Assembly (NCBI GenBank): GCA_946413985.1
Contig: CAMKMS010000010.1
Coordinates: forward strand, 1-41,666
DNA length: 41,666 nucleotides
DNA from: an uncultured Mycoplasmatota bacterium
GTDB taxonomy: Bacteria; Bacillota_I; Bacilli_A; RF39; UBA660
Direction of reading: 5' to 3'
Position 1 is the stretch's first letter. Every line of letters starts with the position of its first letter. The position numbers and the translations under genes are program-made. Under the pieces are notes generated by a model that did no database searches, was not told the origin of the DNA, and saw only the letters and a list, made by a program, of their open reading frames with translations. Shown here one piece after another: positions 8,060-16,903 of this stretch.

Positions 8060-9001
8060 ATGAGAAAGTTTTTAACTGTATTGTTAATATTAGCAGTACC
8101 ATTTTTGGTAGTAGGGTGTGGAAATAAGAAGAGTAATAGTAAGTACACAATTATAGCAAGTAATTTTCCTTGTTATGATTTTGCAAGGGCAGTTACAAAA
8201 GATATTGATGATGTTGATGTTCAAATGCTTTTAACACCAGGTGGAGAGATGCACGATTTTGAACCAACTCCGCAAGATATTATTAATATAAAAAATAGTG
8301 ATATTTTCATTTATGTTGGTGGAGAATCTGATTCATGGATTGAAGATATTTTAAATGATATTGACCCATCAAAAACAAAAATAATAAAAATAATGGATTA
8401 TGTTGATTTAATTGATGAAGAAGAACTTGATGTTTTGGAAGATGAAGAAGAACATGAAGATGAGGAAGAGGAAGAGTATGATGAACATATTTGGACAAGT
8501 CCAGTAAATGCCATTAAGATTATATCTAGATTAAAAGAAGAAATAAAAGAGATGGATAAAGATAATAGTGATAAGTATGAAGAAAATGCAAATATTTATA
8601 TAAGCGAATTAGAATCAATTGATAAAGAATTTAGAGAAATAGTATCTTCCGCAAAAAGAAAAGAAATAGTTGTAGGTGATAGATTCCCATTTATTTATTT
8701 TGCAAAGGAATATGGATTAAGTTATACAGCAGCATTTAAGGGATGTTCAGATCAAAGTGAAGCAAGTGCTAAAACAATTTCAGCTTTAGTTGATAAAGTA
8801 AAAAAAGATAATATTCCAGTAGTTATAAAAATAGAGTTATCAAATGGAAACATAGCAAATACAATTAATGAAGAAACTGGAGCAAAGGTGTTGGAATTTA
8901 ATTCTGCACATAACATTTCACAAAAAGAATTTGATAAAGGAACAACTTACGTTGATATAATGAAAAAGAATATTGAAGTAATAAAAGAAGCGTTGAATTA
9001 G
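8060..9001 (+). CDS. znuA: Zinc-binding lipoprotein of a Znu/Adc-type ABC transporter
   Basis: A 313-residue cluster A-I metal-binding lipoprotein. A signal peptide ends in the lipobox VVGC (Cys20). Likely metal ligands are the His of MHDFEPT, the His of DEHIWTSP, the GDRFPFIYF region and the Glu of IKIEL. The loop before the second His, which is His-rich in many ZnuA proteins, is here a run of Asp and Glu with very few His (about residues 118-142). It captures zinc (or manganese) outside the membrane for the permease. It lies 12 bases after zur and 8 bases before the ATPase gene. Confidence 0.88.
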   Translation: MRKFLTVLLILAVPFLVVGCGNKKSNSKYTIIASNFPCYDFARAVTKDIDDVDVQMLLTPGGEMHDFEPTPQDIINIKNSDIFIYVGGESDSWIEDILNDIDPSKTKIIKIMDYVDLIDEEELDVLEDEEEHEDEEEEEYDEHIWTSPVNAIKIISRLKEEIKEMDKDNSDKYEENANIYISELESIDKEFREIVSSAKRKEIVVGDRFPFIYFAKEYGLSYTAAFKGCSDQSEASAKTISALVDKVKKDNIPVVIKIELSNGNIANTINEETGAKVLEFNSAHNISQKEFDKGTTYVDIMKKNIEVIKEALN

Positions 9002-9009
9002 GTGATAGT

Positions 9010-9690
9010 ATGAGTTTAATAGAACTTAAAAATTTAACATTGGGGTATGACAAAGATATCATATTAAAACATATTAATATGAGTATTGATGAAAATGACT
9101 TTATATGTATAGTAGGACCAAACGGAAGTGGAAAGTCTACCTTAGTAAAAGGTATCTTAGGTCTTATCAAACCAATTAAAGGAAAAGTAATCTATAATGG
9201 ATTAAAACAAAATTTTATTGGTTATATGCCACAAGAGACAAAAGTAGATTCTAGTTTTCCTGCTTCTGTTTATGAAATAGTATTATCAGGAACATTGAAT
9301 AGTAATGAATACAAATTGTTTTATACAAAGAAACAAAAAGAAGAGGCTGATAAGAATTTAAAAATTCTGGGAATAGAAAATTTAAAAAACAAATGTTTTT
9401 GTGACTTATCAGGTGGACAAAGACAAAAGGTATTATTAGCAAGAAGCTTGTGTGCAACAAGTAAGTTATTAATACTAGATGAGCCATCTAATAATTTAGA
9501 TAGTAAATCTAAAGCAGATTTATATAAAACTATAAACGATCTAAATAAAAACTATGGAATAACAATAATTATGATTACTCACGATTTAGACCATGACAAT
9601 TTGATTGGAAACAAGATTCTTTCATTAAGGGAAAATGATATTTTCTTTGGATCAGTTGATGAGTTTGTAAGGAGAATACATAATGATTAA
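9010..9690 (+). CDS. znuC: Zinc ABC transporter ATPase
   Basis: A 226-residue ABC ATPase: Walker A GPNGSGKST (residues 36-44), Q-loop in GYMPQE, signature LSGGQRQ (about 133), Walker B LLILDEP (about 153) and H-loop ITHD. It energises the ZnuB permease. Its last codons overlap the permease start by eight bases, indicating translational coupling. Confidence 0.9.
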   Translation: MSLIELKNLTLGYDKDIILKHINMSIDENDFICIVGPNGSGKSTLVKGILGLIKPIKGKVIYNGLKQNFIGYMPQETKVDSSFPASVYEIVLSGTLNSNEYKLFYTKKQKEEADKNLKILGIENLKNKCFCDLSGGQRQKVLLARSLCATSKLLILDEPSNNLDSKSKADLYKTINDLNKNYGITIIMITHDLDHDNLIGNKILSLRENDIFFGSVDEFVRRIHND

Positions 9691-10504
9691 TGATATTTTA
9701 GAAATGTTTTCATATACATTTATGACTAGAGCGTTTATAGTAGGACTTTTGATTTCTTTATGTGCTTCATTAATTGGAGTTTCACTAGTGTTAAGAAGAA
9801 ATTCTATGATAGGTGATGGATTATCACATGTAGGTTTTGGTGCTTTTGCCATTGCATCAATTATTGGTATAGCACCACTTGAATTTGCAATACCAATTGT
9901 AATAGTAGTATCATTCTTAATTTTGAGATTAAATGATAGTAGTAAAATTCATGGAGATTCAATGATAGCTTTGATATCAGCATCATCTCTTGCAATAGGT
10001 ACATTTGCAATATCTGTAACAGGAGTTAATACAGATATAAACAATTATTTGTTTGGTAGTATTTTATCGATAAGTGATAAAGACGTTATTATTAGTGTAG
10101 TTTTATCTATTGTTGTAATTTTGTTGTATTTGTTATCTTACAATAAAATATTTGCAATTACATTTGATGAGAATTTTGCAAAATCTATTGGAATTAATAC
10201 TAATTTTTACAATATTATATTTGCAAGCTTATGTTCTATAGTAGTAGTTCTTGGTATGAGACTTATGGGATCACTATTAATATCTAGTTTAATATTATTC
10301 CCAACACTTTCTTCAATGCAGATATTTAAGAAGTTTAAAAGTGTAGTAATATCAAGTGTAGTAATATCAATTATTTCATTTATAATTGGGTTATTAATTT
10401 CATACTTTAATGCAACTCCAACTGGAGCTACTATAGTAATAGTAAATTTAGTAGTATTTATAATATTTAAACTAATTTCAATCATAGTACTTAAAAGAAA
10501 ATAA
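9683..10504 (+). CDS. znuB: Zinc ABC transporter permease
   Basis: A 273-residue polytopic membrane protein with about eight hydrophobic segments and the family signature RRNSMIGDGLSHVGFGAFA. It forms the membrane channel for metal ions delivered by the lipoprotein. It is the last gene of the zur operon. No clear hairpin terminator is visible after it; the next gene has its own -10. Confidence 0.9.
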   Translation: MINDILEMFSYTFMTRAFIVGLLISLCASLIGVSLVLRRNSMIGDGLSHVGFGAFAIASIIGIAPLEFAIPIVIVVSFLILRLNDSSKIHGDSMIALISASSLAIGTFAISVTGVNTDINNYLFGSILSISDKDVIISVVLSIVVILLYLLSYNKIFAITFDENFAKSIGINTNFYNIIFASLCSIVVVLGMRLMGSLLISSLILFPTLSSMQIFKKFKSVVISSVVISIISFIIGLLISYFNATPTGATIVIVNLVVFIIFKLISIIVLKRK

Positions 10505-10531
10505 TATATTGATTTTTTTAAGGTATTTGTA

Positions 10532-10537
10532 TATAAT
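10532..10537 (+). promoter_or_regulatory. -10 element for the 10561 gene
   Basis: TATAAT preceded by TTGTA stands 23 bases before the ATG, giving a very short leader. There is no obvious -35. Confidence 0.45.
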
Positions 10538-10560
10538 ACATAGTGCTTTATGGGGGTATT

Positions 10561-11097
10561 ATGAAATCAATAACATTAGAAGGGAACCAAAGAGAAAATT
10601 TATGTTACGAATTAGCAAGGCTTGTTAAACAATATGAGATTTTTGATAATGTGGAATGTATTTATGCTATTCCATATGAATCAGATTATTCGTCTAACTT
10701 CCAGCTAAGTGTTGTAATTGTAAGAAGAATGACTGGTGAGAGATATCTTGAAAACCATATTGATTACTATAATGATAGAACGAAAAAGCGAAGAGATCAT
10801 TTCGTTGATGAATATGGAGTAGACCTTTTTCTTTCTTATGATGATGCTAGTAACTATAGAAGTACTAAATATCAAATGTCTAGAGAAGGATATTTGTTAA
10901 ATGGTTTAATCTTATTCGATAGAGATGGTTTTTATACACAACTTAAGGAGAATGAAGAAAAGGATGATTCACTAGCATTCTTAAATTCGTGTGACTTTTT
11001 TCCTCCATTAAATGATGGTGAAGAACCTATTGGTTTACAAAAAGATGAAGAGGGAAGAAAACTTGTATTTGTAAACAAGAAATCAAATAAAGAATAA
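10561..11097 (+). CDS. Conserved-looking hypothetical protein
   Basis: A 178-residue soluble protein, not recognised. A middle part with DLFLSYDD, a tyrosine/arginine-rich stretch and GLILFDRDGF loosely recalls nucleotidyltransferase-fold proteins, but no GS...D.D catalytic pair is evident. The C-terminus is acidic then basic. The start at 10561 follows a GGGGG ribosome site by four bases; an ATG 18 bases upstream overlaps that site. It is a single gene with its own terminator. Confidence 0.6.
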   Translation: MKSITLEGNQRENLCYELARLVKQYEIFDNVECIYAIPYESDYSSNFQLSVVIVRRMTGERYLENHIDYYNDRTKKRRDHFVDEYGVDLFLSYDDASNYRSTKYQMSREGYLLNGLILFDRDGFYTQLKENEEKDDSLAFLNSCDFFPPLNDGEEPIGLQKDEEGRKLVFVNKKSNKE

Positions 11098-11115
11098 ATA
11101 AATTTAAATGAATGT

Positions 11116-11143
11116 AAAACATAAGATTATCTTATGTTTTTTT
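11116..11143 (+). terminator. Rho-independent terminator
   Basis: AAAACATAAGA pairs with TCTTATGTTTT (11 bp, loop TTA), then T residues. Confidence 0.88.
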
Positions 11144-11273
11144 AATTCAATAATTTCAATGTTATTAAGAAAATACTATTTAATATCACAAAAAACTTTG
11201 TAAACAATCTTATTTTTTAATATGAAAAATCTTCTAAAAAGTGTATTATTATATTAGGAGAAGGTAAAATATT

Positions 11274-12737
11274 ATGAAAGTAGGATTTGATAACGATAAG
11301 TATGTAAAAATACAAAGTCAAAAGATTAAAGAAAGATTTAAATTGTTTGACAAACTTTATTTGGAAGTTGGAGGCAAGTTGTTTGACGATTCCCATGCAG
11401 CTAGAATACTTCCAGGTTTTAAAAGCGATGTTAAAATAAGCATGTTTAAAGAGCTTAAGAATGATTTAGAAATTATATATTGTATAAATGCGGGAGATAT
11501 TGAAAAGAACAAAACAAGAGGAGAATATGGGATTACATATGACCTTGAGGTCTTAAAGTTAATTAATAAATCTAAAAAGATGGGATTTTCTGTTAATAGT
11601 GTTGTTGTAACACTTTATAAGAATCAAGTAAGTGTTGATAAGTTTATTAAAAAATTAAATAGAAACGGAATAAGAACTTATATTCATACATATACAAAGG
11701 GATATCCAACAGATGTTGATACAATTGTAAGTGAAGAAGGATATGGGGCTAATCCTTATATTGAAACAACTAAGAAGTTGATTTTGGTTAATGCTCCTGG
11801 GCCAGGAAGTGGAAAACTTGCTACATGTTTGTCTCAGATTTACCATGAAAACAAAAGAGGCGTAAATGCTGGATATGCTAAGTTTGAAACTTTCCCAGTA
11901 TGGAATCTTCCACTTAAACATCCTGTTAACTTAGCATATGAGGCAGCTACTGCTGATTTAAAAGATGTTAATATGATTGATCCATTCCATTTGGAAAAAT
12001 ATGGGGAAACAGCAGTTAACTACAATCGCGATATAGAAACGTTCCCAATTTTAAAAAATATATTGAGTAAGGTATCTCAAAAAGATATTTATTTCTCACC
12101 AACAGATATGGGTGTAAATATGGTTGGATTCTGTATTACTAATAATGAGGTAGTAGAAGAAGCTTCTAAAAAAGAAATTGTTAGGAGATATTATAATGAA
12201 CTTAATAATTTTAAAATGGGTCTTTGTGATGAAGATACTTATAAGAAAATTAAATTATTAATGAATGAGATAAATATAGATGAAACTTACTTAGATGTAA
12301 TTACACCAGCACTTGAAAAGAAGAAGAAAGAAAATGGATTACCAGTTATTGCAATGAAAGTAAACAAGAAGATAATAACTGGAAAACAAACAAACTTAAT
12401 GACTCCAGGTGGAACTGTTGTATTAAATGCAATTAAGTATTTGAGTAAAATACCTGATGATATTTATTTGTTATCACCAACAGTATTAGAGCCAATATTA
12501 AAATTAAAGAAAGAAATGGGGTCAGGGGATATATTAAATCTTTCTGAAGTGTTAACAGCACTTAGTATTTGTTCTGTTACTAATCCACTTGCTGCTAAAG
12601 CGATGTCATGTTTATCTAAACTAAAAGATTGTGAAGCACATGCTACATATATAGTTACAAATGGTGATAGAAAAACATTAAAAGATTTAAAAATTAATTT
12701 AACATGTGAAAATGAATTCTTAGAGGAAGAGTTATAG
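11274..12737 (+). CDS. UPF0371/DUF1846 family protein
   Basis: A 487-residue protein of the DUF1846 (UPF0371) family. It has an N-terminal GFDNDKYVKIQSQKIKERF, a central NAPGPGSGKLATCLSQIYHE nucleotide-loop-like segment, a FPVWNLPLKHPVNLAYEAA block and TDMGVNMVGF, all characteristic of this family of unknown function. The glycine-rich GPGSGK suggests nucleotide binding. An AGGAGAAGG ribosome site precedes the ATG. A TATTAT -10 with a TG lies at 11244-11249. It is followed after 10 bases by a GT8 glycosyltransferase, so the two are co-transcribed. Confidence 0.85.
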   Translation: MKVGFDNDKYVKIQSQKIKERFKLFDKLYLEVGGKLFDDSHAARILPGFKSDVKISMFKELKNDLEIIYCINAGDIEKNKTRGEYGITYDLEVLKLINKSKKMGFSVNSVVVTLYKNQVSVDKFIKKLNRNGIRTYIHTYTKGYPTDVDTIVSEEGYGANPYIETTKKLILVNAPGPGSGKLATCLSQIYHENKRGVNAGYAKFETFPVWNLPLKHPVNLAYEAATADLKDVNMIDPFHLEKYGETAVNYNRDIETFPILKNILSKVSQKDIYFSPTDMGVNMVGFCITNNEVVEEASKKEIVRRYYNELNNFKMGLCDEDTYKKIKLLMNEINIDETYLDVITPALEKKKKENGLPVIAMKVNKKIITGKQTNLMTPGGTVVLNAIKYLSKIPDDIYLLSPTVLEPILKLKKEMGSGDILNLSEVLTALSICSVTNPLAAKAMSCLSKLKDCEAHATYIVTNGDRKTLKDLKINLTCENEFLEEEL

Positions 12738-12747
12738 GAGTGATATT

Positions 12748-13527
12748 TTGAATTATGCGTATGTTACTGTTTTAAGTACGAATAGTTATTACGAAGGTGT
12801 GGTCGCACTTTTCGAATCTTTAAAGAAAACAAATCCTAAGTATAATAAATTTGTTGTAGTAATTAATGAAACTATTGATAAAGATATAAAAGAAGATTTA
12901 AAAAGAAGAGGGTACATTCTAATAGAGAAACCTAAAATAGATGCTTCTTCATTAATCGATAACAAATCTTATGGTTACTGGGTTAATACATTTGACAAAT
13001 TGTATGTATTTGAATTAACTGATTTTGACAAAATTGTTTACTTAGATAGTGATATGTACATTGCTAAAAATATAGACGAATTATTTGATATGCCACATAT
13101 GTCTGGAGCTATTTCAGGGAAAGAACACGTTAAAGACTGGGATGGAATAAACTCTGGTATGATGGTAATTGTACCAGAAAAAGGTATATTAGATAAAATG
13201 AAAGATATATTAGTAAATCATAAATTTGATAAAGATGTTGGAGATCAAGATATTATTAATGAGTATTTTAATTGGAAAGATCTTAATTTAGCTATATCAG
13301 AAAACTATAATATGTTTCATTATTTAGTTGATAGTTATATTAATGAATATAATTATCATTTCAAAGATATTAAAATAGTACATTTTATAGGTAGCAAAAA
13401 ACCATGGATGTATAGTGATGAAGACATATTGCACTTTAGATTAGATTGTCAAATAAATAAGGAAAAATATAAACTGTTTTTCTTTGATGAGTATATGGAC
13501 ATCATTAACAATATTAAAAAAGCATAA
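12748..13527 (+). CDS. Glycosyltransferase family 8 (glycogenin/GalT-like)
   Basis: A 259-residue GT8 enzyme: N-terminal AYVTVLSTNSYYEGVVALF, a YLDSDMY motif with the DxD metal site (Asp100, Asp102), NSGMMV, GDQDIINEYF and C-terminal HFIGSKKPW. It transfers sugar from a nucleotide sugar with retention. The start is TTG at 12748, with AGGAGTGA well placed upstream and no ATG near the domain start. The gene is co-transcribed with the UPF0371 gene. The acceptor is unknown. Confidence 0.88.
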   Translation: MNYAYVTVLSTNSYYEGVVALFESLKKTNPKYNKFVVVINETIDKDIKEDLKRRGYILIEKPKIDASSLIDNKSYGYWVNTFDKLYVFELTDFDKIVYLDSDMYIAKNIDELFDMPHMSGAISGKEHVKDWDGINSGMMVIVPEKGILDKMKDILVNHKFDKDVGDQDIINEYFNWKDLNLAISENYNMFHYLVDSYINEYNYHFKDIKIVHFIGSKKPWMYSDEDILHFRLDCQINKEKYKLFFFDEYMDIINNIKKA

Positions 13528-13541
13528 ATAACATGCTTTTT
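13517..13541 (+). terminator. Rho-independent terminator
   Basis: AAAAAGCAT and ATGCTTTTT form a 9-bp stem, with the stop codon at the stem/loop edge. Confidence 0.75.
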
Positions 13542-13592
13542 CTTTTAAAACAAACTAAATTTTGATAAAATAATTTATATATTGGAGGAAGT

Positions 13593-14306
13593 ATGAAAAA
13601 AAGAGTATTAATATATTTATTATTAGTAGTAAGTTTGATAGCATTTTCAGGATGCTTTAGTAGTAAAGATGAGAAAATAGATAATAAAGCAGCTTTAGCA
13701 TTTAAAGAAGATTATGAATCATTAAATGGTAAGACTAATTCAAAAGGAAAAGAACATAGAACTATTGAGTTAAGTGAAGATAACAGATTTGTAGAAATAA
13801 CTATGGAAGAATTAATGAAGAAAATAGATAATGGTGATTCTTTCTATGTTTATTTTGGATCTAGATTATGTCCATGGTGCCGTAGTGTAATAGAAATGGC
13901 TGATAAAGTATCAAGAGAAAATGATATAGAAAAAATATATTATATTGATATTTGGGATGATGAAGGTAATGAACTTATAAGAGATCAATATGTTATTGAT
14001 GAAGATGGTAAATTAAAACTTGAAAAAGAAGGAACAGAAGATTATAAGAAATTACTTGAATTATTTGATTCATTATTAAGAGAATATACAGTAAAAGATA
14101 ATAATGGAGAAGATGTAGCTGTAGGAGAAAAGAGAATATATGCACCAAACTTCTTCTATATTAGTAAAGGAAAAGCGGTAAGAATGGTTACTGGTAAATC
14201 TGAATTACAAAAAGATTCAAGAGAAGAATTAACACAAGAAATGCTTGATCAAGAAGAAAAAGTTTTTGATAAATTCTTTATCAATGCCTGTGATGAAACA
14301 TGTTAA
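13593..14306 (+). CDS. Thioredoxin-like lipoprotein
   Basis: A 237-residue exported lipoprotein. The signal peptide ends in a lipobox with Cys21 (AFSGC). A thioredoxin-type fold follows with a CPWC active site (Cys93, Cys96) in FGSRLCPWCRS, and the conserved Pro-containing strand is APNFFYI. The family carries out thiol redox reactions on extracytoplasmic proteins or cytochromes. The C-terminal CDETC adds another Cys pair. GGAGG precedes the ATG. It is a single-gene unit. Confidence 0.82.
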   Translation: MKKRVLIYLLLVVSLIAFSGCFSSKDEKIDNKAALAFKEDYESLNGKTNSKGKEHRTIELSEDNRFVEITMEELMKKIDNGDSFYVYFGSRLCPWCRSVIEMADKVSRENDIEKIYYIDIWDDEGNELIRDQYVIDEDGKLKLEKEGTEDYKKLLELFDSLLREYTVKDNNGEDVAVGEKRIYAPNFFYISKGKAVRMVTGKSELQKDSREELTQEMLDQEEKVFDKFFINACDETC

Positions 14307-14309
14307 AAG

Positions 14310-14334
14310 AGAAATGATATTCATTTCTTTTTTT
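14310..14334 (+). terminator. Rho-independent terminator
   Basis: AGAAATGA pairs with TCATTTCT (8 bp, loop TAT), followed by seven or more T residues. Confidence 0.85.
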
Positions 14335-14338
14335 ATTA

Positions 14339-14347
14339 TGTTATAAT
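14339..14347 (+). promoter_or_regulatory. Extended -10 promoter of the small ORF-rsmI-FNT operon
   Basis: TGTTATAAT lies 16 bases before the ATG of the 36-residue ORF and right behind the previous terminator. Confidence 0.6.
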
Positions 14348-14362
14348 AAACTTGGTGATTTT

Positions 14363-14473
14363 ATGAAAAAGAAAATTAAAATCGATTGGTATGTAATACT
14401 TTCTTGTTCAATAATGGCCTTAGGTGCAGTCTTCATTGTTTATAATTTGTTAGTGTTATTAAAGGTTATTTAA
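14363..14473 (+). CDS. 36-residue single-pass membrane peptide
   Basis: A short ORF (ATG to TAA) with a basic N-terminus (MKKKIKIDWYV) and one hydrophobic helix of about 24 residues. GGTGAT, the usual ribosome site here, precedes the ATG by four bases. It has the operon promoter just upstream and ends one base before the rsmI ATG, so rsmI may depend on its translation. Not recognised; it is too short for family assignment, but the layout supports a real gene. Confidence 0.6.
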   Translation: MKKKIKIDWYVILSCSIMALGAVFIVYNLLVLLKVI

Positions 14474-14474
14474 T

Positions 14475-15341
14475 ATGGGAAACTTATATGTAGTTGCAAC
14501 TCCAATTGGGAATTTGCAAGATATAACGTTAAGAGCACTTGATATATTAAAAAGTGTTGACTATATAGCATGTGAAGACACAAGACAAACAATTAAATTA
14601 TTAAACCATTTTGAAATTAAGAAAAAATTAGTAGCATATCATAAATTTAATGAACTATCTAAAAGTAATTTCATAATTGACGATTTGAAAAAAGGTTTAG
14701 ATATTGCTATAGTAACTGATGCTGGAACACCTTGTATTTCTGATCCTGGTTATATTTTGATTAGAAAAGCAAGAGAAGAAGGAATTAATGTTTATGCTAT
14801 TCCTGGTGCTAGTGCTGTTGTTAGTGCTTTATCAGTATCAGGAATTGATACAGCTAATTTTGCATTCATTGGATTTTTACCAACAGATAATACAAAATTT
14901 AATGAAGAAATTGATAGAATTAAAAATCTAACAGTAAATACATTTGTAATATATGAATCACCAAAAAGAATAGTTAAGTTATTTAGTAAACTAGTTGAAA
15001 TATTTAAAGATGCTACAGTTTATATTGCATCTGATTTAACAAAGATTCATGAGCGAGGATTCTATGGAAGAATTGAAGACGTATATGAACAAATTAAAAA
15101 TGATCCTAATATAGAAAAAGGAGAATATGCAATAGTTATTGAAAAAAAACCAAATGAATCTAAAATAGAAAATACTATTTCAATTGAAGCAATGATAGTA
15201 GATACTATGATAAAAGATAATTGTAGTATGAAAGAAGCAATCAAAAACTTAAATGATAATAATAAGAATTTAAAGAAAAATGATATATATGAAGCAAGTT
15301 TAAAACTTAAAGACTTATTGGGAGGTAAAAATGAAAAGTAA
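14475..15341 (+). CDS. rsmI: 16S rRNA (cytidine-1402-2'-O)-methyltransferase
   Basis: A 288-residue tetrapyrrole-methylase-fold protein. VVATPIGNLQDITLRALD, CEDTRQT, VTDAGTPCISDPGY and IPGASAVVSALS are diagnostic of RsmI, which 2'-O-methylates C1402 of 16S rRNA using SAM to tune decoding. It starts one base after the small membrane ORF and overlaps the FNT gene by 11 bases, forming a coupled operon. Confidence 0.95.
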   Translation: MGNLYVVATPIGNLQDITLRALDILKSVDYIACEDTRQTIKLLNHFEIKKKLVAYHKFNELSKSNFIIDDLKKGLDIAIVTDAGTPCISDPGYILIRKAREEGINVYAIPGASAVVSALSVSGIDTANFAFIGFLPTDNTKFNEEIDRIKNLTVNTFVIYESPKRIVKLFSKLVEIFKDATVYIASDLTKIHERGFYGRIEDVYEQIKNDPNIEKGEYAIVIEKKPNESKIENTISIEAMIVDTMIKDNCSMKEAIKNLNDNNKNLKKNDIYEASLKLKDLLGGKNEK

Positions 15342-15978
15342 AGAAAAAAAGACAGATAATAGTCTTAAGATTTTATTAAGAGCTATCTTATCAGGTGTAG
15401 TGATAAGTATAGGAGGAACAATATTTTTAATGCTAAATAGAACAGAATTAGGGGCTTTTTTATTTGGTATTGGATTATTTATGGTTGTAGTTAATGGTTA
15501 CAACTTATACACAGGTAAAATTGGTTATGTAATTGATAATAAGATTAATTATTTATGGGAGTTATTCTTAACTTTAGTAGGTAACTTAATTGGTACTATA
15601 TCTTGTGGATATTTATTATTAGTAACAAGATATGGAGATAAGTTAAATGAAGTTGCTAAAGCTGCAGCTGATGCTAAGTTAAATGATAACTTATTAAGTA
15701 TATTTGTATTATCAATATTCTGTGGAATGTTAATGTTTTTAGCAGTTGATTTATATAAGAGATTAACTGATGTTGGAAGATACTTTGCAGTATTCTTATG
15801 TGTTACAGTATTTATAATTTGTGGATTTGAGCACTGTGTTGCTAATATGTATTATTTTTCAGCGGCAAACGCTTGGGACTTTAAAACTGTATTATACTTA
15901 CTTGTAATGATTTTAGGAAATAGTGTTGGTGGAATACTAATTGCACTAGGAAATAAATATGGGCTTAAAAAAGATTAA
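15331..15978 (+). CDS. Formate/nitrite transporter (FNT) family channel
   Basis: A 215-residue membrane protein with about six hydrophobic helices. LYTGKIGY, GNLIGTISCG, the pore segment GFEHCVANMYYF and the final LGNSVGGILI are FNT hallmarks. Family members pass formate, nitrite, hydrosulfide or lactate. It is shorter than typical FNT proteins (about 260-280 residues), mainly at the N-terminus. It overlaps rsmI, and GGGAGG lies before its ATG inside the rsmI end. The substrate is not predictable. Confidence 0.85.
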   Translation: MKSKEKKTDNSLKILLRAILSGVVISIGGTIFLMLNRTELGAFLFGIGLFMVVVNGYNLYTGKIGYVIDNKINYLWELFLTLVGNLIGTISCGYLLLVTRYGDKLNEVAKAAADAKLNDNLLSIFVLSIFCGMLMFLAVDLYKRLTDVGRYFAVFLCVTVFIICGFEHCVANMYYFSAANAWDFKTVLYLLVMILGNSVGGILIALGNKYGLKKD

Positions 15979-15988
15979 GCTCTTTTTT
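15961..15988 (+). terminator. Rho-independent terminator
   Basis: GGGCTTAA pairs with TTAAGCTC (8 bp, one G-U), followed by six T residues. It overlaps the FNT stop. Confidence 0.82.
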
Positions 15989-16039
15989 AATGACTAAAAA
16001 AATGTTATTATTTTAATAGATATTTATAGAGGTGATTTT

Positions 16040-16903
16040 ATGCTTATATCAAATGAATGGAAAGATTATGAATTAATTGCTACTTCAAATGGCGAGAAGT
16101 TAGAAAGATGGGGAAAGTATAAATTATTAAGACCAGATCCACAAATAATATGGAATAATGGTAATTTAAGTAAGAAATATAATGATATTGATGCTATTTA
16201 CCATAGAAGTAATACTGGTGGAGGAAGCTGGGAAAATTTAAGAAAGATTGAACCATTTTGGCAAGTTAAGTATAAAGATTTAACTTTTAACATTAAACAA
16301 ATGGGATTTAAGCATACTGGATTATTCCCTGAACAAGCAGTTAACTGGGATTTTTGTATTGATAAGATTAAGAATGCTAAAAGAGATATTAAAGTATTAA
16401 ATTTATTTGCATATACTGGTGCTGCTACAGTAGCATGTCTTTCTGCAGGAGCTTTCGTGTGTCATGTTGACTCATCACGAGGAATGACTGATTGGGCTAA
16501 AGAAAATGTTAAGAGCAATCATCTTGAAGGTGAAAAAGTAAGATATATAGTAGACGACGTTGTTAAGTTTGTAGAACGTGAGATAAGAAGAGGAAATAAG
16601 TATGATGCCATAATAATGGATCCACCTAGTTATGGAAGAGGTGCTAACAAAGAAGTATGGGATATTGAAAAAGATTTGTTCCATTTACTAGAACTATGTG
16701 TACAAATTCTAAGTGATAATCCATTATTTGTAATTGTTAATACTTATACAACAGCACTTTCTAAAGAAGTGTTTACAAATCTTTTAAAACTAACAGTAGG
16801 CAAGAAGTATAAAGGAAAGATTTATGCAGAAGAGATTGGATTACAATCAAGTGGTGATGATCTAATTCTTCCTTGTGGAGTGGTTGCTAGATATGAAAGT
16901 TAG
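16040..16903 (+). CDS. Class I SAM-dependent (rRNA) methyltransferase
   Basis: A 287-residue methyltransferase of the RlmI/RlmK-like, PF10672-type group. FPEQAVNWDF precedes motif I (VLNLFAYTGAATVACL), an acidic VDSSRGM strand end and motif IV DPPSYGRG. These enzymes usually methylate C5 of rRNA cytidine or related positions. Its end overlaps the following pseudouridine synthase, so the two RNA-modifying enzymes are coupled. The target base is not known. Confidence 0.82.
   Translation: MLISNEWKDYELIATSNGEKLERWGKYKLLRPDPQIIWNNGNLSKKYNDIDAIYHRSNTGGGSWENLRKIEPFWQVKYKDLTFNIKQMGFKHTGLFPEQAVNWDFCIDKIKNAKRDIKVLNLFAYTGAATVACLSAGAFVCHVDSSRGMTDWAKENVKSNHLEGEKVRYIVDDVVKFVEREIRRGNKYDAIIMDPPSYGRGANKEVWDIEKDLFHLLELCVQILSDNPLFVIVNTYTTALSKEVFTNLLKLTVGKKYKGKIYAEEIGLQSSGDDLILPCGVVARYES

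Noticed and set aside
11144-11273. Riboswitch or T-box in the leader of the UPF0371 gene
   Set aside because: The leader is AT-rich with no conserved T-box or known aptamer pattern that I can identify.
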